Positions 54,595-63,957 of a DNA stretch of 64,000 bases are shown here, piece after piece (the first letter of the stretch is position 1; the number at the start of each line of letters is the position of its first letter). The notes beneath the pieces are model-generated. The model saw only the letters and a program-made list of their open reading frames with translations. It did not search any database and had not been told where the DNA came from. A program made the position numbers and the translations under genes. Source of the DNA: Vibrio diazotrophicus (lineage in GTDB: Bacteria > Pseudomonadota > Gammaproteobacteria > Enterobacterales > Vibrionaceae); the NCBI RefSeq assembly GCF_038452265.1, contig NZ_CP151842.1, positions 682,001-746,000 on the forward strand, read 5' to 3'.

Positions 54595-55539
54595 ATGTTA
54601 AGGATTATCACGCAACTATTCCCTCTATGGGCAATATTGTTCTCTCTTTGTGCTTATTTTGTACCTAGCTTATTCGTTGAGCACAAAGGCCAAATTGTTC
54701 CACTTCTAACAATCATTATGCTGGCTATGGGGTTAACCCTAAAACCTAAAGACTTTCTCAATGTTATCCATAATAAGAAGGCGATAGGTGTTGGCTTGAT
54801 TTTGCAGTTCTCCGTCATGCCAATTGCAGCTTTGCTAATTAGCTTACTGTTGGGTTTCGATCCAATGCTCACTATCGGCATGGTGTTGGTTGGCAGTGTG
54901 GCGGGTGGTACATCATCGAATGTGATGTGTTATCTGGCAAAAGGGGATGTTGCATTGTCGATAACTATGACATCAATATCCACCTTACTTGGTGTGGTAC
55001 TGACACCGCTATTGGTTGAGTTATTGGCGGGTAAAGCTGTTGATGTGCCTGTCGCCGGTATGCTGATGAGTTTAGTGAAGATTGTTTTAGTACCCGTTGC
55101 TGGTGGCGTTCTGTTGAATGTCTTCTTACGATCAGTCACTGAGAAACTAGAGCCAGTATTACCACTTATTTCAATGGCGGCTATTGTCCTTATTATTGCC
55201 ATTGTTGTGGCGCTGAATGCGAGTAACCTTGCGACAATCGGCCCAATCGTAGCCTTGGCCGTTATTTTACATAACGGTGTCGGTTTAGCTTCTGGCTATT
55301 GGATTTGCCGTGTACTTGGCTTTAATGAAACTGTGTGTCGCACAGTTGCGTTTGAAGTTGGTTTGCAGAATTCAGGCTTAGCGACTGCATTGGCTATGAA
55401 ATTCTTCACTCCAGCTTCAGCTGTGGCAGGAACTATCTTCTCGATCTGGCATAACTTGTCAGGATCTGTGTTGGCTGGCTATTGGGCAAAATGTCCAAAT
55501 ACCGATGATGAAATTGTTCATGAAACAGTGAAAAGCTAA
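54595..55539 (+). CDS. BASS-family bile acid:sodium symporter-like transporter
   Basis: Sodium-coupled transporter of the bile acid/sodium symporter superfamily: 314 residues with nine to ten TM segments, including the conserved GxxAGGTSSNVMCYLAKGD region and FEVGLQNSGLATALA. AGGA lies 6 bp before the ATG at 54595, which I prefer to the ATG at 54589. The substrate is unknown; bacterial homologues carry organic anions such as keto acids or pantoate-like compounds. It is convergent with agcS. Confidence 0.88.
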   Translation: MLRIITQLFPLWAILFSLCAYFVPSLFVEHKGQIVPLLTIIMLAMGLTLKPKDFLNVIHNKKAIGVGLILQFSVMPIAALLISLLLGFDPMLTIGMVLVGSVAGGTSSNVMCYLAKGDVALSITMTSISTLLGVVLTPLLVELLAGKAVDVPVAGMLMSLVKIVLVPVAGGVLLNVFLRSVTEKLEPVLPLISMAAIVLIIAIVVALNASNLATIGPIVALAVILHNGVGLASGYWICRVLGFNETVCRTVAFEVGLQNSGLATALAMKFFTPASAVAGTIFSIWHNLSGSVLAGYWAKCPNTDDEIVHETVKS

Positions 55540-55560
55540 GTTGCCGTTTTCGCTGCAAAT

Positions 55561-55590
55561 AAAAAGGGTTAGCTTAGCTAACCCTTTTTT
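55561..55590. terminator. Bidirectional terminator
   Basis: The 13-bp stem AAAAAGGGTTAGC / GCTAACCCTTTTT with a TTA loop lies between the converging BASS and symporter genes. Confidence 0.92.
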
Positions 55591-55603
55591 CATGTTTCTA
55601 ATT

Positions 55604-57169
55604 TTAGTTAGAAGATTGTTCTGCCGGAGTGCCTGAAACTTGTTCTAGTTCAGAATCTGAGTCAGCTGTTGGTGCTTTACCTGTTCTACGTTTGTATTTT
55701 TCTTCCCAGTAAGTTGCATTCTTGATGCCAAGTTTTACAGGGTTAAACAGGTAATCTTCTACGCCTTGTTTTTGTTGTTGTTCGTAGTCTTTTAACGCTG
55801 CCATTGTTGGTTTAGCCATGAAGAAAATAATTACGATACCAACAATGTTCAGCCAAGCCATCATACCTACACCAACGTCACCCATTGCCCATGCAAGGTT
55901 TGCCGTCTTCACCGTACCGTAGAATACCGCTGTAATGATCACCAGTTTTAGGAAGAACATTAGGCCGTCAACTTTGAAAGTACGACGAATGTAAGCCACG
56001 TTAGTTTCAGCGATATAGTAGTAAGCCAGAATGGTTGTAAATGCGAAGAAGAACAACGCGAATGCAACGAATGGTTTACCAACACCTGGAAGTGCACTTT
56101 CAATCGCCATCTGTGTAAATGCAGGACCGTTCGCCGCTACATCAGCTGCGATGTTCTGAACTAGGAACAGACCTTCAGCGCCACCGTGTACGTTGTAAGC
56201 ACCAGTAATTAGGATCATAAATGCTGTTGCCGAACATACTAATAGTGTATCGATGTAGATAGAGAACGCTTGTACAAGACCTTGTTGAGCTGGGTGATCA
56301 ACACTTGCTGCCGCTGCAGCGTGAGGACCAGTACCTTGACCTGCTTCGTTAGAGTAAACACCACGTTTCACACCCCAACCAATTGCAGCGCCGACACCAG
56401 CCATAGGTGTAAATGCGTCTCCAATGATCATGCCGAAGATTCTTGGTACTTCACCAATGTTTAGCAGAATGATAACGAACGCAGTTACCACATAAGCCAG
56501 AGCCATGAATGGCACAACAATTTGTGTGAAGTTAGCGATACGTTTCACGCCACCGAAAATAATGAATGCAAGAAGGATTGAAACAATCGTACCAGTGAGA
56601 ATTTTTGCGAAACTGAATGTACCGATAGCAGTGTCAATCATTGGTCCTGAACCAAATGCAGTCTCCACGGCATTACCAATGCTGTTTGACTGGACACCCG
56701 GAAGTAGGACACCACAAGCAAAAATAGTCGCGATAGCAAAGATCCACGCGTACCATTTTTGACCCATTGCTTTTTCGATGTAGTAAGCAGGGCCACCACG
56801 GAACTCATGGTTATCTTCTTCTTTATAGATTTGCGCGAGAGTTGATTCTGCATAGGCTGTCGCGGCACCAAAGAATGCTACAACCCACATCCAGAATACC
56901 GCACCAGGACCACCAAAACCGATTGCTGCTGCTACGCCTGCAATGTTACCTGTACCTACACGACCTGACAGAGAAACTGCAAGTGCTTGGAACGAAGATA
57001 TGCCCTTAGAAGAACTTTTGCCAGAAAGCAAAAGGCGCCACATCTCGAAGAAATGACGAACCTGAACGAAACGAGTTAGAACTGAATAGAAAACACCTGC
57101 GCCAAGACACAGATAAATCAGCGCCGGGCTCCAGATAATTCCATTTAGAAAATCAACAAATGACTGCAT
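55604..57169 (-). CDS. Alanine/glycine:cation symporter (AGCS family)
   Basis: Sodium-coupled importer of alanine or glycine. 521 residues with about ten TMs. Family motifs include SGRVGTGNIAGVAAAIGFGGPGA (split: SGRVGTGNIAGV near residue 69) and GVKRGVYSNEAGQGTGPHAA. The long hydrophilic tail is acidic at the end. AGGGAAAAT precedes the ATG. It lies next to dadA on the same strand but is separated by a terminator, so it is co-located and not co-transcribed. Confidence 0.94.
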   Translation of the reverse strand: MQSFVDFLNGIIWSPALIYLCLGAGVFYSVLTRFVQVRHFFEMWRLLLSGKSSSKGISSFQALAVSLSGRVGTGNIAGVAAAIGFGGPGAVFWMWVVAFFGAATAYAESTLAQIYKEEDNHEFRGGPAYYIEKAMGQKWYAWIFAIATIFACGVLLPGVQSNSIGNAVETAFGSGPMIDTAIGTFSFAKILTGTIVSILLAFIIFGGVKRIANFTQIVVPFMALAYVVTAFVIILLNIGEVPRIFGMIIGDAFTPMAGVGAAIGWGVKRGVYSNEAGQGTGPHAAAAASVDHPAQQGLVQAFSIYIDTLLVCSATAFMILITGAYNVHGGAEGLFLVQNIAADVAANGPAFTQMAIESALPGVGKPFVAFALFFFAFTTILAYYYIAETNVAYIRRTFKVDGLMFFLKLVIITAVFYGTVKTANLAWAMGDVGVGMMAWLNIVGIVIIFFMAKPTMAALKDYEQQQKQGVEDYLFNPVKLGIKNATYWEEKYKRRTGKAPTADSDSELEQVSGTPAEQSSN

Positions 57170-57271
57170 TAGTATTTTCCCTGTTGAGTGATAGTTGTGT
57201 TTGTTTTGCGTGTCAGATAATAATCTTTTGTAACAGTAATGTTAACCAAATTTTCTCTAAGACTTAATTAC

Positions 57272-57285
57272 TGTGATTTTTCACA
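57272..57285. promoter_or_regulatory. TGTGA-N4-TCACA dyad upstream of the symporter
   Basis: TGTGATTTTTCACA lies 103 bp upstream of the symporter start and has the same half sites and spacing as the dyad at 10261 before aceB. No other feature or ORF was found in the 57170-57467 gap. Confidence 0.4.
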
Positions 57286-57467
57286 CGAAATTCTGATTAA
57301 TGAGTGAGCGGTAAGTTATAAATTCTAGATTTGGTTAAAAAGTGGTCTTTTATAAATCAGATATTACTTATATAAGAATTATGCATGCCTATATGAATAA
57401 ATTTTCATTTTGAGGTTGTTTTGAAATTGCGATGTTTTGTGGTGAATAATATGTATATACATAAATA

Positions 57468-57493
57468 AAAAAGGGCCTGACTAGACCCTTTTT
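57468..57493 (-). terminator. Terminator of dadA
   Basis: AAAAAGGG and CCCTTTTT form a stem around a partly paired 10-nt loop, 18 bp after the dadA stop on the minus strand. Confidence 0.75.
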
Positions 57494-57510
57494 GGTGATT
57501 GATAGGATTT

Positions 57511-58767
57511 TTAGCTGTAATAACGAGAAACGCCTAATCCTGTCACATCAATTTTTGCATCACCATGAGTGATGATGTCTGAAAGAATTTGTCCAGATCC
57601 ACACGCCATAGTCCAGCCTAAAGTGCCATGACCTGTGTTGGTGTAAAGGTTCTCTATCGGTGTAGCACCAATAATAGGAGTACCGTCTGGAGTCATCGGA
57701 CGGAAGCCGGTCCAGAATTCCGCTTTACTAAAATCGCCACCTTGTGGGAACAAATCACGAACGACCATCTCAATCGTTTCTTTGCGAGCGGTCGGAATTG
57801 AAGGATCAAAACCAGCTAATTCTGCTGTGCCTGCAACGCGGATTCTGTCATCAAAGCGAGTTAATGCAACTTTGTAGGTTTCATCCATTACTGTAGAGGT
57901 AGGAGCAAGCTCTTCATTCACAATCGGTAAGGTTAATGAGTAACCTTTTACTGGGTATACAGGTACGTCTACGCCTAAAGGCTTCAACATCTGCTTAGAA
58001 AAACTACCTAAAGCAACCACATAAGCGTCCGCTTTTAACAGGCCTTTATCCGTTTGGACACCCATGATCTTTTTGCCTTCAATCTCTAGTGATTGAATTT
58101 GAGTATCGAACTTGAATTGTACGCCTTGGGATTTCGCTAGCTCCGTTAGTTGCTGACAGAAAAGGTAACAGTCACCGGTTTCATCATCAGGCAAATAGAG
58201 GCCACCAACCAGTTTATCCTGCACTGGAGTTAAGCCTGACTCTTGTTTAATACAAGAAGCCACATCCATCAGTTCAAAACGTACGCCACTTTGTTCTAAT
58301 AGCTTCATATCTTTTTCGATAGAAACGAGCTGCTTTTCGGTACGGAATACTTGTAGTGTGCCTTTCTGGCGACCTTGATATTCTACGTTGTGATGCTTCT
58401 TAAGCTCTTGCAAACACTCGCGGCTATGATTCGCAATGGCCAGCATGCGAGACTTGTTGATTTGGTAACGTGCAAGTTGGCAGTTCGCCAACATCTGCGT
58501 CATCCATTGCAGCATTTGAGGATCAAGCGATGGTTTAACTTTTAAAGGTGCGTGTTTTTCAAATAACCATTTAATCGCTTTTTGAGGAATACCTGGAGCT
58601 GCCCATGGAGATGAATAGCCATATGAGATTTGCCCAGCATTTGCAAAACTGGTTTCTTCAGCACTACGTGGTTGGCGGTCTACCACAGTCACGCTATGAC
58701 CTGCCTGAGACAAATACCATGCTGATGTTAAACCTACGACACCACTTCCAAGAACGATAACTTCCAT
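57511..58767 (-). CDS. dadA: D-amino acid dehydrogenase small subunit
   Basis: FAD-dependent membrane-associated enzyme that oxidises D-alanine and other D-amino acids to keto acids. 418 residues: an N-terminal dinucleotide fold VLGSGVVGLTSAWYL (GxGxxG) followed by VDRQPRSAEETSFANAGQ, and a C-terminal GFRPMTPDGTPIIG and GHGTLGWTMACGSG. AGGAG lies about 8 bp before the ATG. No alanine racemase gene is adjacent. A LysR regulator is divergent. Confidence 0.96.
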   Translation of the reverse strand: MEVIVLGSGVVGLTSAWYLSQAGHSVTVVDRQPRSAEETSFANAGQISYGYSSPWAAPGIPQKAIKWLFEKHAPLKVKPSLDPQMLQWMTQMLANCQLARYQINKSRMLAIANHSRECLQELKKHHNVEYQGRQKGTLQVFRTEKQLVSIEKDMKLLEQSGVRFELMDVASCIKQESGLTPVQDKLVGGLYLPDDETGDCYLFCQQLTELAKSQGVQFKFDTQIQSLEIEGKKIMGVQTDKGLLKADAYVVALGSFSKQMLKPLGVDVPVYPVKGYSLTLPIVNEELAPTSTVMDETYKVALTRFDDRIRVAGTAELAGFDPSIPTARKETIEMVVRDLFPQGGDFSKAEFWTGFRPMTPDGTPIIGATPIENLYTNTGHGTLGWTMACGSGQILSDIITHGDAKIDVTGLGVSRYYS

Positions 58768-58869
58768 TTGAAACTCCTCATTTGTTATAGCGGTAGTTTC
58801 TTTGCTTTACCTTTTGTTAACAATCGATAAAAATTATCAGCAGTGTTTAGTAAAACTATAAGCAAAGCT

Positions 58870-59763
58870 ATGTTAAAGAGTTCTCAAGTATCAGCGTTAC
58901 ACACCTTCATGTTAGTGGCTCAGTATCCAAGTTTCAGTGCAGCAGCTAAGGAATTGCACATAACGACAGGCGCAATTAGTCAGCAGTTACTCCAACTGGA
59001 ATCAAAAATAGGTTTTAGTCTATTTGAACGCCATTCGCGTGGAGTGAAATTAACTGAAGCAGGAGAGACACTTAGAGCTGTTGTCCAACGCAGTTTTCAC
59101 GATATCGAAGAGTCGTTACATAACTTGGAGCAACGTGAGAATCGTAAAGAGATCCGCCTTAAACTCACTCCGTCGTTGGCATTCAAATGGTTGTTACCCA
59201 AACTTGAAGATTTCTATCATCAGAATCCAGATATTCAGGTGCAGCTTTTTGCGGAAGGGGCGCTGGTGGATAGTGAAAGAAAGGACTTCGATCTCGCAAT
59301 AGATTACGGCCCTTTTCCTTACAACAGGAAAAACTCAGAGCTACTTATGGCGGAATCTTTGTTACCTGTAATGAGTCCGTCCTATTTAAAAGCTCACCCA
59401 TGGCTTGAAGATATTAGTAACAATAAAAACTATTGGGATGAGGTGAACCTACTTCATGACGCAATGCCATGGGCAAAAGCACCAAGAGATTATGAATGGC
59501 TTTATTGGGCGTCCGAAATGGGCGTTGAGATTTCGACTCTCAAAGGGCACTTCTTTAACCGCACCGATATGGCGATGTCCGCTGCTGAAGCAGGGGTAGG
59601 GATTGCCATGGCTCGCTCAATGCTACTGCAAAATGAACTGGAAACAGGCAAGCTTATTTCACCATTCAACCCCATACCCGCAAACGCAGGGTACTTTTTG
59701 ATCACCCATAACCCAAATGAAACCACTGCGACTTTTACGCAGTGGCTTAAGGGGCAAGTTTAA
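58870..59763 (+). CDS. LysR-family regulator divergent from dadA
   Basis: A 297-residue GcvA-like regulator: HTH at about 5-62 (SFSAAAKELHITTGAISQQLLQLE split by the recognition helix), then an effector-binding domain. The frame extends nine codons up to a GTG at 58843, and neither start has a clear ribosome site. Its divergent position suggests control of dadA, perhaps in response to alanine (inference). Confidence 0.88.
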   Translation: MLKSSQVSALHTFMLVAQYPSFSAAAKELHITTGAISQQLLQLESKIGFSLFERHSRGVKLTEAGETLRAVVQRSFHDIEESLHNLEQRENRKEIRLKLTPSLAFKWLLPKLEDFYHQNPDIQVQLFAEGALVDSERKDFDLAIDYGPFPYNRKNSELLMAESLLPVMSPSYLKAHPWLEDISNNKNYWDEVNLLHDAMPWAKAPRDYEWLYWASEMGVEISTLKGHFFNRTDMAMSAAEAGVGIAMARSMLLQNELETGKLISPFNPIPANAGYFLITHNPNETTATFTQWLKGQV

Positions 59764-59769
59764 AGTGTA

Positions 59770-60825
59770 TTAGTTTGATAAATGAGCGGTGGTGAAGGTA
59801 TTTACTCTATTTCTTCCCATTGATTTGGCTTCATACAAAGCTTTATCTGAGCGTCTAAGCAAAGATTCAGGAGTGTCATCGCCTCGGGCGATATGAGTAA
59901 CGCCTATGCTTACAGTGAAAAATATTTCATCATCATCATACTTGATCACTGTATTTGCTAGTGCATCTTTGATGGCTCTGAATAGTTTTACAGCTTCCTG
60001 TTCGCTGGTCTGGTAAAGAATAATGGCAAACTCTTCGCCGCCGATACGAGATATATGTCCTAAATGGTTCACTATATCTTCAGTGATTTTTACTACTTGT
60101 CGTAATACGTGATCACCAGCATTGTGACCATATCGATCGTTAAGCGCTTTGAAATGATCGATGTCCATTAATCCAATAAAGAATAACTTATCTTGATCAT
60201 GAAACTCTCTGATTGATTGAACTATCTTTGCGGTAAATGCCCTGCGATTTGGGGCGCCGGTAAGATGATCGGTTGAAGCCAAATGCTTCAGTTCTTTGAC
60301 TTGAAGATGAAGGCGAATATTTAACGCTATCCAGTTGGCTAAACATTGCAACTTAAGAGCATGGAGCTCAGTGTAATAGTTGGTTTGATTATGGGCGACA
60401 TTGAGTGTACCTAAACAGATGTCACCACTGATCAAGGGAGCATCCATACAAGTCTTGAGGCCATATTGGCTTAATAGCTGGCAATCTAGCTCGTGGGACT
60501 GTTCGAGATCATCACATACAGTTAACGTTCTTTTGGAAAATACTCTTCCAACAAACGTATTAGCGATAGGAACATCATAATCGAGTGGTATCGCTTTATT
60601 ACCGCTGATGGAATACAGCTTTAAGAAGTCATTACCGCTTTGCAATGTAATACTCGCTCTTTCAGCATCAAAAAGTTTATGTATCCATTGAGATACAGAA
60701 TCTAGTACTTCTTGCAGCGATAGAGCTGATGACAACTCTTGTATGAACTCAACAGGGAGTTTGATCTCTTGTCCTTTTTCAAGATTCGATAGCTTAGAAG
60801 GAGGAAACTTTCTTTCAGTAGGCAT
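59770..60825 (-). CDS. GAF-GGDEF diguanylate cyclase
   Basis: Soluble c-di-GMP synthase. 351 residues: N-terminal GAF sensor (about 30-170), a short coiled linker, then GGDEF (about 185-345) with STDHLTGAPNRRAF and an intact RIGGEEF. There is no RxxD inhibitory site before it. An AGAGGTG ribosome site precedes the ATG. It ends 7 bp from the convergent LysR gene with no terminator. The IS21 element inserts 298 bp upstream of its start. Confidence 0.93.
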   Translation of the reverse strand: MPTERKFPPSKLSNLEKGQEIKLPVEFIQELSSALSLQEVLDSVSQWIHKLFDAERASITLQSGNDFLKLYSISGNKAIPLDYDVPIANTFVGRVFSKRTLTVCDDLEQSHELDCQLLSQYGLKTCMDAPLISGDICLGTLNVAHNQTNYYTELHALKLQCLANWIALNIRLHLQVKELKHLASTDHLTGAPNRRAFTAKIVQSIREFHDQDKLFFIGLMDIDHFKALNDRYGHNAGDHVLRQVVKITEDIVNHLGHISRIGGEEFAIILYQTSEQEAVKLFRAIKDALANTVIKYDDDEIFFTVSIGVTHIARGDDTPESLLRRSDKALYEAKSMGRNRVNTFTTAHLSN

Positions 60826-61122
60826 TACATCACCTCTTTTTATTATTTTTGCTTCGGTATCTAAGTAATATTAGGGGATTTATTCGCGGCTTAATTGTTG
60901 GTGACTGGTTGTATAAGCATTAGTTATAACCTTGTCAGTTGCAAGCCTTTTAATCGTTAGCAATGTAAGCCAAACTGAGTTCATGAATCTCTCTTATTAC
61001 TTTGAAAATAAATGGTATTTTTATTTTTTATAAGCTTGGTTTGAGAGGTTGTTAACACTTAATGGGTAGGCAAAAAGGATGTAAGATACGCCAGTTTATA
61101 GCTAAAAGTTTAGTTTTTCTCA
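60826..61122. other. Non-coding flank left of the IS element
   Basis: AT-rich sequence with no convincing ORF or hairpin. It probably holds the promoter of the GAF-GGDEF gene on the minus strand. Confidence 0.5.
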
Positions 61123-61126
61123 GAAG
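61123..61126. repeat. Target-site duplication, left
   Basis: GAAG directly before the left IS end is repeated as GAAG at 63719-63722 directly after the right end. IS21-family elements make 4-8-bp duplications. Confidence 0.8.
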
Positions 61127-61356
61127 TGCGTATTCCGGAGCAATCCAGCCACCGTTTCCGGGATTCCCCGGACACCCATTCCGTTTTAATCCGGACACTA
61201 TTTCCGGCATAAACCAGCCATTTTTCCACTAACTCCGGAATCACTGTCCGGTTAAGCGGAAACCCTGTCCGGTTACTCCGGAATATCCCTCTTTTCTCTT
61301 TTAAATCAATCACTCACTATTCTTGTTATGCATATTAACGTAGCAAGGAAGTGATA

Positions 61357-62889
61357 ATGCCGAAAAAGAGAACATCTATGACAAACATCAAAGAGGTATT
61401 ACGCCTTAAATATGAGTGCCATCTGTCGACCAGAAAGATCGCTTCCTGCACGAAAGTAAGTCGTTCAACCATCTCAGAAATACTGACCCGTTTTGAGCAA
61501 AGCGCAATGAGTTGGCCTCTCCCTGAAAGCTGCTCTGATACTGAACTGGCTCAGACTCTCTATCGTGACAAAACAATCAGCGACACAAAGGTGATGCCGG
61601 ACTTCGCCCAGTGCTTTGTCGAACTGAAACGTAAGGGCATGAGCAAACATCTGCTGTGGGAAGAGTATCTGGCTGAATATCAGGAGAGAGCTTATCGTTA
61701 CAGCCAGTTCTGCGAGCATTACACTCGTTGGTTAAAGAAGCAGAAACGCAGTATGCGTCAGAGCCACCTGGCCGGTGACAAACTGTTCATCGACTACTGT
61801 GGACCAACCATCCCGGTGGTAAACCCTGAAACCGGAGAAATCCGCAACGCTCAGATCTTCGTGGCGACGTTAGGTGCGTCCAACTACACCTATGTTGAAG
61901 CCTGTGAAAGCCAGCGACTTGAGCACTGGCTGGAAGCTCATGCCAATGCCTTTGAACACTTCGGCGGCGTTCCGGCGTTGCTTGTACCTGATAACCTAAA
62001 ATCCGCGGTGACCAAAACGGACCGCTACGAACCCAAGCTCAACGATAGTTACCGCAAGTTGGCGTACCATTACCGCACGGCCGTTATGCCAGCACGCCCT
62101 TATAAACCCAAAGATAAAGCCAAGGCTGAGAATGCCGTCCTTATCGTTGAGCGTTGGATCATGATGCGGCTTCGTCACCGAACCTTCCATACCTTCAAAG
62201 AGCTAAACCTCTCTATCCGGGAGTTAATGGACTCACTGAACCAAAGACAGATGAAACAACTGGGAGCCAGCCGAAAGGAGCTGTTCGATACTCTGGATAA
62301 GCCGGCACTAAAACCTCTCCCCGTACAACGTTATCTCTACACAGAAATCAAACGCGCCAAAGTGGGGCCGGATTATCACATCGAATACAAAAGGCATTAT
62401 TACTCTGTTCCCCATCAGTTAGTGGGCCAATACGTTGAGCTTGAAGCCACTTCCAGGCTGATACAGATATACCATCAGGGTAATCTGATCTCTCAGCACC
62501 CAGCCAGTAAAAAAGAGCATGGGATCAGTACTTATCCGGAGCATATGCCCAGCAATCATCAATATCAAAAATGGTCACCAGAGCGGTTACTTAACTGGGG
62601 AGGCCGGATCGGCGCAGCGACACAAGAAGTGGTCAACCGATTACTCATGTCGAAAGCGCATCCTGCGCAAGCCAATCGCAGTTGCCTTGGGCTTCTCAAC
62701 CTGACGAAAAAATACGGTGACGCTCGCTTAGAGCAGGCATGTAAAGATGCTCTGATGGTGAACAAACCCTATCTCAGGTTCATCAGAAACTTGCTTGAAA
62801 ATCACCGGGAAGGCCTGTTGTCTTCGACTCCGGAATCCACCCCTGACATCCAACACAGCAATGTGCGCGGACCCAACAGTTATCACTAG
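61357..62889 (+). CDS. istA: IS21-family transposase IstA
   Basis: DDE transposase of 510 residues. The N-terminal HTH (about 10-55: LSTRKIASCTKVSRSTISEI) is followed by a retroviral-integrase core with DYCG, VPDNLKSAV and the catalytic Glu in KDKAKAENAV. AAGGAAG lies 5 bp before the ATG at 61357. istB begins 6 bp after its stop. Confidence 0.95.
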   Translation: MPKKRTSMTNIKEVLRLKYECHLSTRKIASCTKVSRSTISEILTRFEQSAMSWPLPESCSDTELAQTLYRDKTISDTKVMPDFAQCFVELKRKGMSKHLLWEEYLAEYQERAYRYSQFCEHYTRWLKKQKRSMRQSHLAGDKLFIDYCGPTIPVVNPETGEIRNAQIFVATLGASNYTYVEACESQRLEHWLEAHANAFEHFGGVPALLVPDNLKSAVTKTDRYEPKLNDSYRKLAYHYRTAVMPARPYKPKDKAKAENAVLIVERWIMMRLRHRTFHTFKELNLSIRELMDSLNQRQMKQLGASRKELFDTLDKPALKPLPVQRYLYTEIKRAKVGPDYHIEYKRHYYSVPHQLVGQYVELEATSRLIQIYHQGNLISQHPASKKEHGISTYPEHMPSNHQYQKWSPERLLNWGGRIGAATQEVVNRLLMSKAHPAQANRSCLGLLNLTKKYGDARLEQACKDALMVNKPYLRFIRNLLENHREGLLSSTPESTPDIQHSNVRGPNSYH

Positions 62890-62895
62890 GAGAGA

Positions 62896-63639
62896 ATGAT
62901 GAACACAATAAGCGAACAACTCAAATCACTGCGTCTGAGCCATGCCGCCTCGGCTCTGGAGCAACAACAAGAGCAGTTATCGACCTATGCAGAGCTGAGC
63001 TTCGAAGAGCGGTTAAGCCTGCTGCTTGAAAGCGAAGTGTTGGGACGAAATCAGGCCAAAATCCAACGCCTGAAGTGGCAAGCTAAACTCCGGGTCGATG
63101 CTCTGCCAAGTCAGATTATCTACAAAGAAGGACGAGGACTTAAGCGTACTCAAATGAGTGAGCTATTAACCGGGAGCTACTTGCACAAAAAACAAAACGT
63201 TCTGATCACCGGACCGACGGGAGCAGGAAAAACCTACGTTGCCTGTGCGCTTGCAGCTCAAGCTTGCGACCAGCTCTACAGTGTCCGTTATCACAGGCTC
63301 AGCCGTTTACTTGATGACCTGAGTTCAGGTCGCCTTGACGGGACTTACCAAAAGCAACTTCTGGCTCTGTCGAGAAAACAACTTCTGATCTTGGATGACT
63401 GGGGAATGGAAAAGTTGAGTCCGGATCATGCGGGTCACTTGCTGGAGCTTCTGGAGGATCGTTATCAAACCAGCAGCACCATTATGATAAGCCAGCTTCC
63501 GGTTAAAGAATGGTACAACATGATAGGCAATGCCACGGTTGCTGACGCCTTATTGGATAGGTTAATCCACAACAGTCACCGAATAGAACTCGGAGGAGAA
63601 TCAATGAGAAAACTGGCGCAATCCGGACAGGTAGAGTAA
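62896..63639 (+). CDS. istB: IS21-family AAA+ helper ATPase IstB
   Basis: Target-selection ATPase that remodels DNA for IstA. 247 residues: Walker A TGPTGAGKTY, Walker B LLILDDWGM, and the family ending PVKEWYNMIGNATVADALLDR. AGGAG lies 3 bp before the first ATG and 6 bp before the second (62899), which may be the true start. Confidence 0.95.
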   Translation: MMNTISEQLKSLRLSHAASALEQQQEQLSTYAELSFEERLSLLLESEVLGRNQAKIQRLKWQAKLRVDALPSQIIYKEGRGLKRTQMSELLTGSYLHKKQNVLITGPTGAGKTYVACALAAQACDQLYSVRYHRLSRLLDDLSSGRLDGTYQKQLLALSRKQLLILDDWGMEKLSPDHAGHLLELLEDRYQTSSTIMISQLPVKEWYNMIGNATVADALLDRLIHNSHRIELGGESMRKLAQSGQVE

Positions 63640-63718
63640 AAATAGGGTTAGAGAAAAGTTAGGGATATGAGGCGTCCGGTTAAACCGGAGCCGGTGTCCG
63701 GAATCACCGGAATACGCA

Positions 63719-63722
63719 GAAG
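63719..63722. repeat. Target-site duplication, right
   Basis: GAAG, matching the copy at 61123-61126. Removing the element and one copy rejoins CTCA-GAAG-TGCAACAG. Confidence 0.8.
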
Positions 63723-63924
63723 TGCAACAGTCAAAATTATCTAAAGCAGGATTTCTGTAGGCCTATTAGGGGAAGTACTTCTTGTAAGACAACAAGTTCT
63801 AGATACTTTGCTGCGTTTTAACATGCGGTTTGATAATGTATCGTGACTAACTCAATGCAATGCTGAAATGTGTAAATAGCCAAACATTGGTGGTTCAAAA
63901 AAATACCTGAAGAACTAAATACAA
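63723..63924. other. Non-coding flank right of the IS element
   Basis: No supported gene or repeat was seen. It is the other half of the intergenic region split by the insertion. Confidence 0.5.
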
Positions 63925-63957
63925 AAAGGGCGATAACTCTATGAGTTATCGCCCTTT
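63925..63957. terminator. Strong bidirectional hairpin near right edge
   Basis: The 15-bp perfect stem AAAGGGCGATAACTC / GAGTTATCGCCCTTT closes a TAT loop. It probably terminates a minus-strand gene that lies beyond the right edge. The palindrome CCAAACGTTTGG follows at 63958-63969. Confidence 0.75.

Larger units (their letters stand above)
61127..63718 (+). mobile_element. Complete IS21-family insertion sequence
   Basis: 2592 bp. The ends are 12-bp perfect inverted repeats TGCGTATTCCGG (61127-61138, and its complement at 63707-63718), starting TG and ending CA. The ends contain multiple copies of TTCCGG and GTCCGGTTA motifs, such as those at 61254-61289, the usual array of transposase-binding repeats in IS21. 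It carries istA and istB in the classical arrangement, both intact, so it may be active. Confidence 0.93.

Noticed and set aside
57170..57467. Glycine riboswitch upstream of the alanine/glycine symporter
   Set aside because: V. cholerae has one before a related symporter, so I looked for the conserved core. No recognisable glycine-aptamer pairing or conserved G-rich core is present on the minus strand.
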